From assembly GCF_900095745.1 (NCBI RefSeq), contig NZ_FMIR01000010.1, positions 115,845 to 179,844 on the forward strand: a stretch of DNA of 64,000 nucleotides. The letters are read 5' to 3'. How positions within the stretch are numbered: the first letter of the stretch is position 1; every line of letters starts with the position of its first letter. Below are positions 16,999 to 25,054 of the stretch, in pieces. The notes under the pieces were generated by a model that saw only the letters and a program-made list of their open reading frames with translations, searched no databases and had not been told where the DNA came from. The DNA comes from Microbacterium oxydans (lineage in GTDB: Bacteria; Actinomycetota; Actinomycetes; Actinomycetales; Microbacteriaceae). The translations under genes were made by a program, and so were the position numbers.

Positions 16999-18309
16999 TC
17001 AGCTCTTGGCGGGCGCGCCCGGACGCGCGTAGTAGTACCAGGTCAGCGCCGTGCAGAACAGGCACCAGACCCCGCAGATCACGAAGAACGCGAACGGGGC
17101 GACGGCCGACAACGACATCCCGACGATGAACGGTCCGAAGGCCGCGACCGCGGAGGTGAAGCCGACGACGCCGCCCGCCTGACGTTTCGGGAACAGCATC
17201 GGCATCTGCTTGAACGTTCCCGCATTGCCCAGACCGGCGAAGAAGAAGATCGTGATCATTCCGGCCATGAATCCCCAGAACCCGTTCACGTCCGTCGGCG
17301 CGAGGAAGAACAGCGTGATGATGGTCCCGGCGGTCATGCCGATGCCCGAGATGAACGTGAACGGCGCCCCGCCGAATCGGTCGCACAGTGGGCCGGCGAC
17401 CGCGCGCACGAGGGCCCCGAGTGCCGGACCGATCCACATGTAGGCGAGCGGATCGGGGGCGTTCTCGAACCCGCCGTAGACGTTGACGATGATGAGCCCC
17501 ATCTGCGCCGCGAGCCCCGCATAGGCACCGAAGGTCATCATGTAGATCGCGGTCATGATCCACGTGTGCTTCAGGCGGAAGATGTCGAGCTGCTCCCGGA
17601 AGTTCGCCTGCACGGGGACGCGCCGGAGGAAGACGAAGGCGAGGATGCTCGCCAGCACCGCCCACGGGATCAGGACGAGACCGCCGTTGTGCAGCCACAT
17701 GTTCGCGCCGCCGTCGACCGTCGACTGCGGGTCGAGGAACCAGGTGCCGAGGAGCCCGAAACCGATCACCCACGGCACCAGCACCTGGACGACGCCGATG
17801 CCGAAGTTGCCGATGCCGGCCTGAAGACCGAGCGCCGTGCCCTGCATCCGCTTCGGGAAGAAGTAGCTGGTCGACGGCATGTAGCCCGAGAAGACGCCGC
17901 CGCCGATCCCCGCTGCGAAGGCCAATGCCAGGAGCACGGCATAGGGAGTCGACGTGTCGCGCACCGCGAGCGTCCACCCGAGCATGGGGAGGGCGAGAAG
18001 GAGCGAGCTCCATCCCACGAGCGCCCTGGTGCCCACGATGGGCGGGAGGAACATGAAAGCGAAGCGGAGGAGACCGCCGGCCAGACCGGGGATCGCCGCC
18101 AGCCAGTAGAGCTGCCCCTGGTCGAGGTCGAAGCCGATGGCGTTCAGCCGCGGGGCGATCGCGCTGACCAGGTACCAGGTCGCGAAGCCGAGCAACAGCG
18201 AGTAGGTCGTGATCCAGAGGGTGCGCCAGGCGAGGGATCTGTCCCACGTGGCGTCGTCTTCCGGATTCCAGTTGGACAGGTCCTTGGCGAGTGCTTCCCC
18301 GGATTTCAC
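16999..18309 (-). CDS. Nitrate/nitrite transporter, second NarK-type MFS protein
   Basis: A 436-residue MFS protein with about twelve helices, first gene of the nar operon. Family motifs include GYMPSTSYFFPKRMQGTALG and LQAGIGNFGIGVVQ (glycine-rich nitrate signature) and PLCDRFGGAPFTF. The reading frame has two GTG codons, at 18315 and 18309; the purine run AAGGG lies only 3 nt before the first but 9 nt before the second, so I prefer 18309. It is related to, but distinct from, the narK copy at the other end of the operon; a pair of different porters usually means one imports nitrate by proton symport and one exchanges it for nitrite. Confidence 0.9.
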   Translation of the reverse strand: MKSGEALAKDLSNWNPEDDATWDRSLAWRTLWITTYSLLLGFATWYLVSAIAPRLNAIGFDLDQGQLYWLAAIPGLAGGLLRFAFMFLPPIVGTRALVGWSSLLLALPMLGWTLAVRDTSTPYAVLLALAFAAGIGGGVFSGYMPSTSYFFPKRMQGTALGLQAGIGNFGIGVVQVLVPWVIGFGLLGTWFLDPQSTVDGGANMWLHNGGLVLIPWAVLASILAFVFLRRVPVQANFREQLDIFRLKHTWIMTAIYMMTFGAYAGLAAQMGLIIVNVYGGFENAPDPLAYMWIGPALGALVRAVAGPLCDRFGGAPFTFISGIGMTAGTIITLFFLAPTDVNGFWGFMAGMITIFFFAGLGNAGTFKQMPMLFPKRQAGGVVGFTSAVAAFGPFIVGMSLSAVAPFAFFVICGVWCLFCTALTWYYYARPGAPAKS

Positions 18310-18333
18310 GTGCACGATCCCTTCAGAACACGC

Positions 18334-18349
18334 ATGTAACGTGTTACAT
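18334..18349. promoter_or_regulatory. Perfect palindrome in the nar operon promoter
   Basis: ATGTAAC-GT-GTTACAT is a perfect 7-2-7 inverted repeat ending 25 bases before the narK2 start. On the minus strand a GATACT box (18357 to 18352) lies directly upstream, which puts the expected transcription start inside the palindrome. The sequence does not match FNR (TTGAT-N4-ATCAA) or CRP/GlxR (TGTGA-N6-TCACA) sites. It is most likely an operator for a dimeric repressor; the regulator is not identified in this window. Confidence 0.6.
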
Positions 18350-18455
18350 CCAGTATCGCGGATGGCGTCGGATCAGGTCGCGGACCGAACCGTTTTAATT
18401 CGGGGTCTCGTCACGCCGAGACGACCCGCATCGGTCGTCACGTCGGCGTCTCGAC

Positions 18456-20123
18456 TCAGACCGTGCGGCCGCCGTCGAGGCGCACCACGCGGTCGACCGT
18501 TCCTGCGGGCGGGGCCACGTGCGAGATCAACAGCACCGACTGCTCCCCCGCCGCCTCGAGCAGGTCGCGCAGCAGCGCATCGGAAGCATCAGGGTCGACC
18601 CCCGCGGTCGGCTCGTCGAGCACCAGCACGGGGAACCCACGCAGCAGGGCGCGGGCGAGGGCGATGCGCTGCGCCTGACCGCCCGACACGAGCGCGCCCC
18701 GGTCGCCGACCCGGGCGTCGAGACCGCCGCGCTCCCGCGCCCACTCACCGAGACCGACCCGGTCGAGCACGGCGTACAGTTCATCGTCGGTCGCCGTGTC
18801 GCGCGCGAAGAGCAGGTTTTGGCGGATGTCCTCATCGAACAGCTGGGGGCTCTGCTCGCAGAGGCCGACGGTTCGACGCAGCGCCGGCCCCGACATCTCC
18901 GCTGCGTCCTGCCCGTCGATCAGGTACTCGCCCTGCACGCGGAGGAAGCCGACGAGGACGGCCGCCAGCGAGCTCTTCCCCGCCCCACTCGGCCCTGCCA
19001 CCAGCACCCGCTCTCCTGGCTGCAGATCGAGGTCGACCCCCGTGAGCGCAGGGTCACCGCCGGGCCAGTTCGCGCGAACGCCGCGCATCCGGATCGTCGG
19101 CGTGCCGGCGAGCTCGACGTCGTCGCCCGCGTCGGGCCGCAGCTCATCGGGCATCCGCTCCGGCAGCGTGTCGACGATGCGCTCCGCGCTCGAGCGGACG
19201 CTCCGCCACGACGCCGCGGCCACCGGAACCGCGCCGAAGATCTCGAACACCACCATCGGCACGAGCACCGCCACGGCCAACCAGGGTCCGTCGATCGAAC
19301 CGTCGGTCAGCCCGGGCGCGGCAGCGGCGAGCGCCCAGACGGATGACGCCCCGGCGACCGCGGAGACGACGCCGGCGGCGATGGCCTGCGCGAACGAGGC
19401 ACGGTCGACGACGCGTCGCAATGCGGCGTCGGCTGCCGCGATCCGCTCGCGCGCCTTCGCCTCGGCGCCGTAAGCCAGGAGCACGTCGAGGCTGCCGAAG
19501 TAGTCGACGAGCGCGGCCGAGAGCTCGGCCCGTCGCACGGACACGAGCTGTTCGGCACGCGAGCCGAACACCCAGCCGAGTCCGATCGCCGCAGCCGCAG
19601 CGGCCACCAGGCACACCGCCAGCGTGAGGGCGGCCGGCGGCGAGACGAATGCGATGAAGCCCACGGCCCCGACCGCCACGACCGCGGCGACCCCGAGCGG
19701 CTGCACCACACGCAGCGGCAGGTTCTGCAGGTTCTCGACATCGTCCACGAGCGCCGTGAGCATCTGTCCGCGATCCGTCGAGCCGAGACCGGCCGGAGAG
19801 AGCGGTGTCAGTCTCCGCACCATGTCGGCCCGCGTCGAGGCGAGTTGGCGCAGCGCCGCATCGTGGCCGCTCAGCCGCTCGAGATAGCGGGTGACGGCGC
19901 GGGACACCGCGAAGAACCGCACGCCGACGACCGCGATCGACAGCGGGACGAGCGAGTCGACGATGGAGGCGCTCACGATGAGCCAGCCGCTGACCGCCAG
20001 CAGGCTCACAGCGGCGGCAGCCGACAGCACTCCCCAGACCAGTCCGGGGAGGAAGCGTCCGATCGGCGGCTGCGCGAGCTTCAGGACGCCGCGGATCCGT
20101 TCGCGACGTGTCGACCCGCTCAT
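18456..20123 (-). CDS. cydC: Cytochrome bd assembly ABC exporter subunit CydC
   Basis: A 555-residue half-transporter: six membrane helices in residues about 20-300, then an ATPase with Walker A GPSGAGKSS, signature LVSGGQAQRIALARALL and Walker B VLVLDEPTAGVD. CydDC exports thiols (cysteine, glutathione or the local equivalent) and is needed to assemble cytochrome bd. It overlaps the cydD stop by four bases (ATGA) and is the last gene of the cyd operon. CydC versus CydD is assigned by order and by its position after cydD. Confidence 0.92.
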   Translation of the reverse strand: MSGSTRRERIRGVLKLAQPPIGRFLPGLVWGVLSAAAAVSLLAVSGWLIVSASIVDSLVPLSIAVVGVRFFAVSRAVTRYLERLSGHDAALRQLASTRADMVRRLTPLSPAGLGSTDRGQMLTALVDDVENLQNLPLRVVQPLGVAAVVAVGAVGFIAFVSPPAALTLAVCLVAAAAAAIGLGWVFGSRAEQLVSVRRAELSAALVDYFGSLDVLLAYGAEAKARERIAAADAALRRVVDRASFAQAIAAGVVSAVAGASSVWALAAAAPGLTDGSIDGPWLAVAVLVPMVVFEIFGAVPVAAASWRSVRSSAERIVDTLPERMPDELRPDAGDDVELAGTPTIRMRGVRANWPGGDPALTGVDLDLQPGERVLVAGPSGAGKSSLAAVLVGFLRVQGEYLIDGQDAAEMSGPALRRTVGLCEQSPQLFDEDIRQNLLFARDTATDDELYAVLDRVGLGEWARERGGLDARVGDRGALVSGGQAQRIALARALLRGFPVLVLDEPTAGVDPDASDALLRDLLEAAGEQSVLLISHVAPPAGTVDRVVRLDGGRTV

Positions 20124-21796
20124 GCGTTCACCCCCAGCGTCACGATGTGATCGGCGATGTCCCGCGCGGTCCGACGGTGCGACACCAGGAGGACGGTCGC
20201 CCCGGCATCCGCTCGCGCGCGCAGCGACCGCCAGAGCCGCCCCTCGGTGTCGGGGTCGAGAGCACTCGAGGGCTCATCGAGTGCGAGCACCCGGCTCGGG
20301 TCGGACGACTGCCGGTAGAGCGCTCTGGCGACAGCGATCCGCTGCGCCTGGCCTCCCGACAGACCACTGCCCTGCACGCCGAGCTCGAGGGCGGGGTCGA
20401 TGCCCTCGGCGCAGGCGGCGTCGAGCGCCACACGGACGCGGTCGGCATCCGGTTCCGCGTCGCCGAGCGCGACGTTCGCGGCGACCGTCCCCCGCATCAG
20501 CCCCGGAGTCTGCCCAGCCCAGGCGAGCCACGCCGCCGGGGAGAGCTCGCGAACGTCGCTCCCGGCGAAGGCGGCCGCCCCGTCGAAGTCGGCTGCTCCC
20601 CGGAGAGCCGCGAGCAGCGACGACTTCCCCACGCCGCTCTGCCCCTCGATCAGCGTGATCGTCCCCGGCGCGGCGGTGAACGACACCGGCGGCAGACCCC
20701 GCACGCGCAGCCCTTCGACCACGAGGGCTCCCGCATCCGCCGGTCCCGCTGCTCCCGCCGGTCCCACTTGCAGGATCGATTCACGGATGTCGGGCGATTC
20801 TTCGGCGATTCCTCCTGCATCCGTGGAACCGTCCTGCATCTGCACCCGGGCCCGCGCCGCGTCGAGCACCTCGAACACGTCCTCTGTCGCCGCCACACCC
20901 TCGGCGGCCGCGTGGAACTGCACCCCCACCTGTCGGATCGGCAGGAACGCCTCGGGTGCGAGCAGCAGCACGAACAGCCCGACCTCGAGCGTCAGGTCGC
21001 CGGACAGCAGCCGGAACCCGACCGACACCGCGATGAGCGCGACCGCGAGCGAGGCCAGCAGCTCCATCGCGAAGCCGGACAGGAACGAGAACCGCAGCAC
21101 CTTCATGGTCTCGCGGCGATACTCGTCGGCGGTGACCTCGATGCGGTCGGCAGCGCGTCGCTCACGCCCGAACAGCCGCAGCGTCGACAGTCCCTGCACC
21201 GTGTCGGCGAAGCGGGCGGCGAGGCGCTGCAGCGTCTGCCACTGCCGGGTCTGCACCGTGCGGGTCGCCATCCCGATCAGGATGAGGAACAGCGGGATCA
21301 GCGGCAGGGTGATGATCGCGGTCAGCCCGCTCGGCCAGTCCTGCCACCACATCACCGCGACCAGCACCGGCGTCGCGATCACGGTCAGCACGAGCTGCGG
21401 GATGTAGCGGGCGAAGTACCCGTCGAGGGCTTCCAGTCCATGCCCCGCGGTCACGGCGAGCTCGGTCTGGTTCCGCTGTGCGAGCCACCCCGGTCCCAGT
21501 CGCCCGACCGCCGAGATCAGGGCCGAGCGCAGTTGCATCCCCGTCTTCGCGGCAGCCCGCGTCCCCGCGGCATCCGAGGCGGCGATCAGCAGCCCGCGCA
21601 GCAGTGCCGTGAGCAGCAGCCAGAGCAGGGATGCCGAGACATCACGCCCCGCGATCGCCCCGGTGACGGCATCCGTCAGCAGCCAGGCGAAGACGATCAC
21701 GACCGCCGTCTGGACGACGCCGATCAACGCGGATGCCGCGAGGAACCCCCTCGCGGCACCCGCGTATCGCAGCAGTCTCGGATCGACGGGTTTCAC
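20120..21796 (-). CDS. cydD: Cytochrome bd assembly ABC exporter subunit CydD
   Basis: A 558-residue half-transporter with a membrane domain in residues about 15-320 and an ATPase with Walker A EGQSGVGKSSLL, signature GLSGGQAQRIAVARALY and Walker B VLALDEPSSALD. I start at the GTG in the GTGA overlap with cydB (VKPVDPRLLRYAG); the longer frame upstream lies inside cydB. It carries an insertion rich in Ala, Gly and Pro before the ATPase domain (around residues 345-370), which looks like a flexible linker. Confidence 0.92.
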   Translation of the reverse strand: MKPVDPRLLRYAGAARGFLAASALIGVVQTAVVIVFAWLLTDAVTGAIAGRDVSASLLWLLLTALLRGLLIAASDAAGTRAAAKTGMQLRSALISAVGRLGPGWLAQRNQTELAVTAGHGLEALDGYFARYIPQLVLTVIATPVLVAVMWWQDWPSGLTAIITLPLIPLFLILIGMATRTVQTRQWQTLQRLAARFADTVQGLSTLRLFGRERRAADRIEVTADEYRRETMKVLRFSFLSGFAMELLASLAVALIAVSVGFRLLSGDLTLEVGLFVLLLAPEAFLPIRQVGVQFHAAAEGVAATEDVFEVLDAARARVQMQDGSTDAGGIAEESPDIRESILQVGPAGAAGPADAGALVVEGLRVRGLPPVSFTAAPGTITLIEGQSGVGKSSLLAALRGAADFDGAAAFAGSDVRELSPAAWLAWAGQTPGLMRGTVAANVALGDAEPDADRVRVALDAACAEGIDPALELGVQGSGLSGGQAQRIAVARALYRQSSDPSRVLALDEPSSALDPDTEGRLWRSLRARADAGATVLLVSHRRTARDIADHIVTLGVNA

Positions 21797-22821
21797 GCGT
21801 GCGCCGGAGCCCCCTCGATGGACTTGCGGGTGACGCGCTTGCGGAACACCCAGTACGTCCACGCCTGGTACGCGAGCACGAGCGGCATCGCGATCAAGGC
21901 GGTCCAGCTCATGATCTGCAGCGTATACGGAGTGCTCGACGCATTCGCGATCGTGAGGCTGTAGGCCGGGTCGATCGTCGACGGCATCACGAACGGGAAC
22001 AGGGCGGCGAACAGCATCACCACGGCGAACAGCACCGTGAGCATGCCGGAGAAGAACGCCCAGCCGTCGCGCCGAGCGAGCGAGAACCCGACTGCTGCGA
22101 TGAGACTGACCGCCGCGAGCGCACCGGCGCCGATGACGAGCCAGAGCAGCGGAGCCTCGCGCCCCATCGCGATCATGACCGTCCAGATCACCGTGGCCGC
22201 CGCGACGAGGATCGTGGGGATGGCCGCCCTCTTCGCCAGGCGCCGCGCGTCTTCATGCACCTGACCGTCGGTCTTGAGTGCGACGAACAGCACGCCGTGC
22301 AGGAAGAACAGCAGCAGCGTGGTGACGCCGACCAGCAGGGCGTACGGGTTCAGCAGCGCGAAGAAGCCTCCGACGTAGATGTGGTTCTCGTCGATCGCGA
22401 CGCCCTGCACGATGTTGCCGAAGGCGACGCCCCACAGCAGCGCCGGGACGACCGAGCCGATCACGATCATCCGGTCGAAGCCCGCTTTCCACTTCGCGCT
22501 GTCGCGCTGGTGCCGGTACTCGAACGAGACGCCGCGCAGGATCAGCGCGAGCAGGATCAGCAGCAGCGGCAGGTAGAAGCCGCTGAACAACGTCGCGTAC
22601 CACTCGGGGAACGACGCGAACAGCACGGCGCCGGCGACGATGACCCAGGTCTCGTTGAGATCCCAGACCGGGCCGATCGTATTGATGACCTGGCGGCGCG
22701 AGACGTCGTCCTTGCCGAGGAACGGCAGCGACATGCCCACACCGAAGTCGAACCCGTCGAGTACGAAGTAGCCCACGAAGAAGAAGGCGACGATGAAGAA
22801 CCAGAGTGTTGCGAGATCCAT
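21793..22821 (-). CDS. cydB: Cytochrome bd ubiquinol/menaquinol oxidase subunit II
   Basis: A 342-residue membrane protein with about eight or nine helices, normal for actinobacterial CydB. The opening LWFFIVAFFFVGYFVLDGFDFGVGM is the family signature. It supports the haem-carrying subunit CydA in reducing oxygen to water at low oxygen. GGGAGGAG lies 4 nt before the ATG. It begins 14 bases after cydA and overlaps cydD. Confidence 0.96.
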   Translation of the reverse strand: MDLATLWFFIVAFFFVGYFVLDGFDFGVGMSLPFLGKDDVSRRQVINTIGPVWDLNETWVIVAGAVLFASFPEWYATLFSGFYLPLLLILLALILRGVSFEYRHQRDSAKWKAGFDRMIVIGSVVPALLWGVAFGNIVQGVAIDENHIYVGGFFALLNPYALLVGVTTLLLFFLHGVLFVALKTDGQVHEDARRLAKRAAIPTILVAAATVIWTVMIAMGREAPLLWLVIGAGALAAVSLIAAVGFSLARRDGWAFFSGMLTVLFAVVMLFAALFPFVMPSTIDPAYSLTIANASSTPYTLQIMSWTALIAMPLVLAYQAWTYWVFRKRVTRKSIEGAPAHA

Positions 22822-22835
22822 GATGCTCCTCCCTC

Positions 22836-24251
22836 TCAGTAGACGACCGACGGCAGCTGGGCCGTCTCCTCGTGCGGTTGCTCGTCGGTGTCCGGTCCCT
22901 TCTGCGCGGCCCGGATGATGAGGCGGATCTCGACGACGGCGAGCGCCGCGTAGATCGCCGTGAACGAGATCAGCGAGATCAGCACCTCGAGGCCGCTGAC
23001 TCCCGGCGAGACACCGTCCTGGGTGGTCATCAACCCGAACACGATCCAGGGCTGTCTGCCCATCTCGGTGAAGACCCAGCCCATGATGTTGGCGGCGAGC
23101 GCGAGCGGGAACGACCAGATCGCGAGCTTCCACATCCACTGCGCCGGGGGCTTCTTGGCGCCCTTGCGGGTGAGCCACAGGCCGACGACGGCGACGAGCG
23201 CGGCGGCGATGCCGAGGCCGATCATCCAGCGGAACGCCCAGTACGTGATCCACAGGACCGGGGCGAAGTCCTCGAGTCCCGTGGCGGCGTACGTCTGGGC
23301 GTACTCGGCATTCAGGTCGTTGATGCCGTGCACGCAGGCGTCGAGGGTGTGCGTCGACAGCAGCGACAGCAGATACGGCACTCGGATCGAGAACAGTTCG
23401 GAGCTGCCGTCCGGTGTGCCGAGCGTGAAGAGGCTGAACGAGGCGTCCGGTCCGCAGACCGTGTTGAACGTCGCCTCCGCTGCCGCCATCTTCATCGGCT
23501 GCGCGGCGTACATCGCGAGTCCGAGCTGGTCTCCCGTGAGCACGACGCCCGCGGTGGAGACGATCATCGCCCACAGCCCGAACTTGAGCGAGATGCGCAT
23601 GGTGTCGAAGTGCTGGCCGCGCGAGAGGTGCCAGGCCGAGACCGAGATGACGACACCGGCGGCGAACATGAACGCGCCGAAGATCGTGTGCGGGAAGGCG
23701 GCGAGAGCGACGGGGTTGGTCAGCAGCGCCCAGAAGTCGGTCAGCTCGGCGCGGTTGGTCGCCTCGTTGAAGGTGTAGCCGACGGGGTTCTGCATGAACG
23801 CGTTGGCCGCGATGATGAAGTACGCCGAGAGGATGCTGCCGATCGAGACGCACCAGATCGTGGCGAGGTGGAGCTTCTGCGGGAGCTTGTCCCAGCCGAA
23901 GATCCACAGTCCGATGAACGTCGCCTCGAAGAAGAACGCGAGCAGGCCCTCGAACGCGAGCGGGGCGCCGAACACGTCGCCGACGAAGCGGGAGTAGTCC
24001 GACCAGTTCATGCCGAACTGGAACTCCTGCACGATGCCGGTGACGACGCCCATGGCGAAGTTGATCAGGAAGATCTTGCCGAAGAAGCGGGTCAGGTGCA
24101 GGTACTGGACCTTGCCGGTGCGCACCCACGCGGTCTGGAAGATCGCGGCCACCAGGGCCATGCCGATCGTCAGCGGAACGAACAGGTAGTGGTAGACGGT
24201 CGTCAGCCCGAATTGCCATCGGGCGAGAGCGAGCGGATCAAGCCATTCCAT
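22836..24251 (-). CDS. cydA: Cytochrome bd oxidase subunit I
   Basis: A 471-residue membrane protein carrying haems b558, b595 and d. It shows the N-terminal WQFGLTTVYHYLFVPLTIG with the haem-ligating His and the GRQPW motif (TEMGRQPWIVFGLM) that follows the quinol-binding Q loop. The Q loop is short, as in most Gram-positive and actinobacterial forms. AGGAG lies 6 nt before the ATG. The first 14 bases overlap the end of the upstream regulator gene, so oxidase translation is tied to the regulator's. Confidence 0.96.
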   Translation of the reverse strand: MEWLDPLALARWQFGLTTVYHYLFVPLTIGMALVAAIFQTAWVRTGKVQYLHLTRFFGKIFLINFAMGVVTGIVQEFQFGMNWSDYSRFVGDVFGAPLAFEGLLAFFFEATFIGLWIFGWDKLPQKLHLATIWCVSIGSILSAYFIIAANAFMQNPVGYTFNEATNRAELTDFWALLTNPVALAAFPHTIFGAFMFAAGVVISVSAWHLSRGQHFDTMRISLKFGLWAMIVSTAGVVLTGDQLGLAMYAAQPMKMAAAEATFNTVCGPDASFSLFTLGTPDGSSELFSIRVPYLLSLLSTHTLDACVHGINDLNAEYAQTYAATGLEDFAPVLWITYWAFRWMIGLGIAAALVAVVGLWLTRKGAKKPPAQWMWKLAIWSFPLALAANIMGWVFTEMGRQPWIVFGLMTTQDGVSPGVSGLEVLISLISFTAIYAALAVVEIRLIIRAAQKGPDTDEQPHEETAQLPSVVY

Positions 24252-24954
24252 GCGCTACTCCTGTTCTGTGAGGCTGTTGCCCCGTGCCGGGACGCCGCAG
24301 CGTCGTTCCCTCGGCCATCCGCGCCGTGGCGTCGCGCAGCTGGACGGTGCAGTCCGATGCGAGGACGGCGTCGCGGACGCACTCGGCTTCGAGTGGTCCG
24401 CCGGCCTCGTTCAGCACGCTCTGCATGAGCTCGAGATGCACGCGGCACAGCATCGGGCGGTCCTCGGACCGGCTGGCCGCATGCGGACACGGGCTGAGGT
24501 CGATCGTGAGGCTGCCGTCGTCGATCAGGGGCTCGAAGCCGCTCTCCTCCAGGTGCTCCACGAGCGCGTCGAGCTGATACGTGGCATCGCGGCCGAGCCC
24601 TGACCCGGCGTCGGGGATCATGCTGCGCATCAGGTCGCCCCGACGTGCAGCCGCCTTCGCCTTGTCGCGCGCCACCGGGCTGGATGCCCCCGGCGCGCCT
24701 GTGGCGGCCCGGTAGAGGGTGCGCGGTCGCCCCCGCGTCGTGCGGTGCTCGACGGTCGGGATGACGTGGCCGCCTTCGATCAGCCGCTGCAGGTGCTCGC
24801 GGACCGTGTTGGGATGCAGACCCGTGGCCTCGCACAGCTCAGCGATGCTGAGTTCGGCGCGCGCCTTCGCGCTTCCCGCTTCGAAGAGCAGGTGCAGGAT
24901 CTGCACCCGGGAGTAGCTCGATATCGGCCCGCAGACGGACCCGCCGTTGGCCAT
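24238..24954 (-). CDS. ArsR/SufR-like winged-helix regulator with cysteine motif, heads cyd operon
   Basis: A 238-residue regulator. Residues about 10-65 are a winged helix (SRVQILHLLFEAGSAKARAE, then IAELCEATGLHPNTVREHLQRL, and the wing EHRTTRGRPRTLYRA). The C-terminal half has LSPCPHAASRSEDRPMLCRVH and a later ECVRDAVL plus SDCTVQL, a cysteine pattern like that of regulators which bind an Fe-S cluster or metal. It overlaps cydA, so it probably senses redox state or oxygen and controls cydABDC. The ATG at 24954 lies 6 nt after a GATACT box that is covered by an inverted repeat, suggesting autoregulation. Confidence 0.8.
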   Translation of the reverse strand: MANGGSVCGPISSYSRVQILHLLFEAGSAKARAELSIAELCEATGLHPNTVREHLQRLIEGGHVIPTVEHRTTRGRPRTLYRAATGAPGASSPVARDKAKAAARRGDLMRSMIPDAGSGLGRDATYQLDALVEHLEESGFEPLIDDGSLTIDLSPCPHAASRSEDRPMLCRVHLELMQSVLNEAGGPLEAECVRDAVLASDCTVQLRDATARMAEGTTLRRPGTGQQPHRTGVAHGMA

Positions 24955-24961
24955 GATCCCA

Positions 24962-24975
24962 GTATCCCGTGATAC
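24962..24975. promoter_or_regulatory. Inverted repeat over the -10 box of the cyd regulator
   Basis: GTATC-CCGT-GATAC is a 5-4-5 inverted repeat that starts 7 bases upstream of the regulator's ATG and covers the likely -10 box GATACT (24966 to 24961, minus strand). A second, GC-rich repeat, GGCCGG (24977-24982) and CCGGCC (24995-25000), lies next to it. A repressor bound here would block the cyd promoter; the regulator encoded by the first gene is the obvious candidate. Confidence 0.5.
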
Positions 24976-25054
24976 CGGCCGGTTGCACCGGTGTCCGGCC
25001 GTGAATAAACACCTGGTCGATAGGGATGTCCGATCCCGGCGATAGCCTGGCAGC

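Noticed and set aside
14897..17032. A 711-codon plus-strand frame opposite narG
   Set aside because: Mirror of the narG codon pattern; narG is unmistakable and the plus frame has no family resemblance.
16976..18247. A longer NarG with 424 extra N-terminal codons
   Set aside because: The extension lies inside narK2 in another frame and is Arg-rich; NarG homologues begin at about the ATG at 16975.
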